Positions 40,362-40,962 of a stretch of DNA of 40,962 nucleotides are shown in pieces (position 1 is the first letter of the stretch; every line of letters starts with the position of its first letter). The position numbers and the translations under genes were made by a program. This DNA comes from Nitrososphaerota archaeon (GTDB taxonomy: Archaea; Iainarchaeota; Iainarchaeia; Iainarchaeales; GCA-2688035), in NCBI GenBank assembly GCA_017610265.1, contig JAFCCH010000002.1, positions 1 through 40,962 of the forward strand, written 5' to 3'. The notes beneath the pieces were generated by a model that saw only the letters and a program-made list of their open reading frames with translations, was not told the origin of the DNA and did no database searches.

Positions 40362-40940
40362 TTATCTGCAGGCAGAGTAAAGGCTGTTTTCTTTGATATA
40401 ATTTACTACTTTTGAATCAAGAAAATTTGAAACATCTTCACATTTTTTCAGCTTCCCCCTAACCAGGGTACTGCTTAAGTCAATTTCATCGGCTTTTACC
40501 CTAATTGGATTGCTTGAATCGATAAGCTTGCTTTTTGCACAACCTTTGCCAGGAACAGGGAACAGGATAAGTTTTACTTCCTGCAAAATTTTTTTAGGAT
40601 TTTTCCATATAGAAAATTCCTCCATAAGGTTTGTGCCCATAAGCCAAAAATACTCATTTTTGAGAAAAAACTTTTTTGCCTTGAGAATTGTGTCAAGAGT
40701 ATATGTTGGATTGTCATTTAAGTCAACAACCTTTAAATCGGGCTCGCCCTCAATTGCAAGCTTAAGCATGTGCGCTCTGTGCTCCAAAGAAGTCAGAAAA
40801 GAATTTTCCTTAAAAGCATGCCATTGAACAGGAATAAACCAAACCTCGTCAACAATTCCCTGCTTTAAGACTTCTAAGGCGGCATTTACATGGCCATTAT
40901 GAACAGGGTCAAATGTTCCTCCAAAAAGTGCAATCTTCAT
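40362..40940 (-). CDS. nadD: Nicotinate mononucleotide adenylyltransferase (NadD type)
   Basis: 192 residues, the size of bacterial NadD. It makes the dinucleotide in NAD synthesis from nicotinate mononucleotide and ATP. The nucleotidyltransferase motif GGTFDPVHNGHVNAA is at residue 8, WFIPVQWHAFKE near 34, LMGTNLMEEFSIW near 98, and the C-terminal DLSSTLVRGKL near 155 corresponds to the ISSTxIR motif. Archaea generally use the unrelated-length NadM for this step, so the bacterial form is noteworthy. Lone gene; ends about 105 bases before the leader ORF, with a T-rich stretch in between. A pantetheine-phosphate or other nucleotidyltransferase role is less likely because of the NadD-like tail. 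Confidence 0.9.
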   Translation of the reverse strand: MKIALFGGTFDPVHNGHVNAALEVLKQGIVDEVWFIPVQWHAFKENSFLTSLEHRAHMLKLAIEGEPDLKVVDLNDNPTYTLDTILKAKKFFLKNEYFWLMGTNLMEEFSIWKNPKKILQEVKLILFPVPGKGCAKSKLIDSSNPIRVKADEIDLSSTLVRGKLKKCEDVSNFLDSKVVNYIKENSLYSACR

Positions 40941-40962
40941 TTAAATCACTTAATTAAATCCA

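Noticed and set aside
1-40962. tRNA, rRNA, CRISPR array, insertion sequence or prophage
   Set aside because: Intergenic gaps are mostly under 200 bases, and I saw no cloverleaf-ending sequence, regular spaced repeats, transposase or integrase motifs.

Overview
This window looks like a piece of an archaeal chromosome. Many genes have a TTTAAATA-like TATA box 25-33 bases before the start codon, which suggests leaderless transcripts, while others have a strong GGAGG/GGTGA ribosome binding site. The tyrosyl-tRNA synthetase is of the archaeal/eukaryotic type. Several enzymes are bacterial in flavour (PurH, NadD, a folate-based one-carbon set, leucine dehydrogenase). Small basic orphan proteins and large Cys-rich or Gly-rich surface proteins would fit a DPANN-like archaeon (Diapherotrites or relatives), but that placement is inference. 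Coding density is very high and I see no tRNA, rRNA, CRISPR array, insertion sequence or phage genes.

Layout. 1-2.8 kb: an orphan beta-rich protein, tyrS, a membrane protein and a LysW-like zinc ribbon miniprotein. 2.8-5.9 kb: PfkB kinase, two HAD phosphatases and 5-formyl-THF cyclo-ligase. 5.9-12.1 kb: purD, three small proteins, then purN-purT-purH read leftward. 12.2-13.0 kb: a second copy of the orphan family and a glutaredoxin-like protein. 13.0-17.6 kb: glyA-folD, a queuosine-precursor-type transporter, folC and a basic orphan. 17.7-21.7 kb: one 1332-residue surface protein with YadA-like head repeats. 21.9-25.0 kb: purE-purC-purB. 25.0-28.8 kb: a GNAT-like protein, cysS and a Kef-type antiporter. 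28.9-31.2 kb: a Cys-rich membrane-anchored surface protein and an HExxH lipoprotein. 31.3-36.1 kb: purL-purQ-purM. 36.3-40.2 kb: two isopropylmalate-synthase-family enzymes and a leucine dehydrogenase. 40.4-40.9 kb: nadD.

How it fits together. Ten purine genes cover most steps from phosphoribosylamine to IMP plus adenylosuccinate lyase (PurF, PurK and PurA are not in the window). The two formyl-transfer steps catalysed by PurN and PurH need 10-formyl-tetrahydrofolate; GlyA, FolD, FolC and the 5-formyl-THF cyclo-ligase encoded in the same region would make, polyglutamylate and recycle that cofactor. PurT is a formate-dependent duplicate of PurN. The right end is a leucine (possibly also isoleucine) module.

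The most interesting observation is upstream of leuA: a 26-codon ORF with its own TATA box and an AGGTGA ribosome binding site eight bases before ATG, ending [12 protein letters not shown]-stop. Eight of its last ten residues are leucine, and the final leucine codons lie in the left arm of a hairpin just before leuA. It has the form of a leucine attenuator leader peptide, a type of control I do not know to be established in archaea. Other points are a likely 1-nt frameshift that clips the end of purM, tandem PurE and PurS-PurS-PurL fusions, the paralogous orphan pair with fixed ends and a drifting core, and the bacterial-adhesin-like surface protein.
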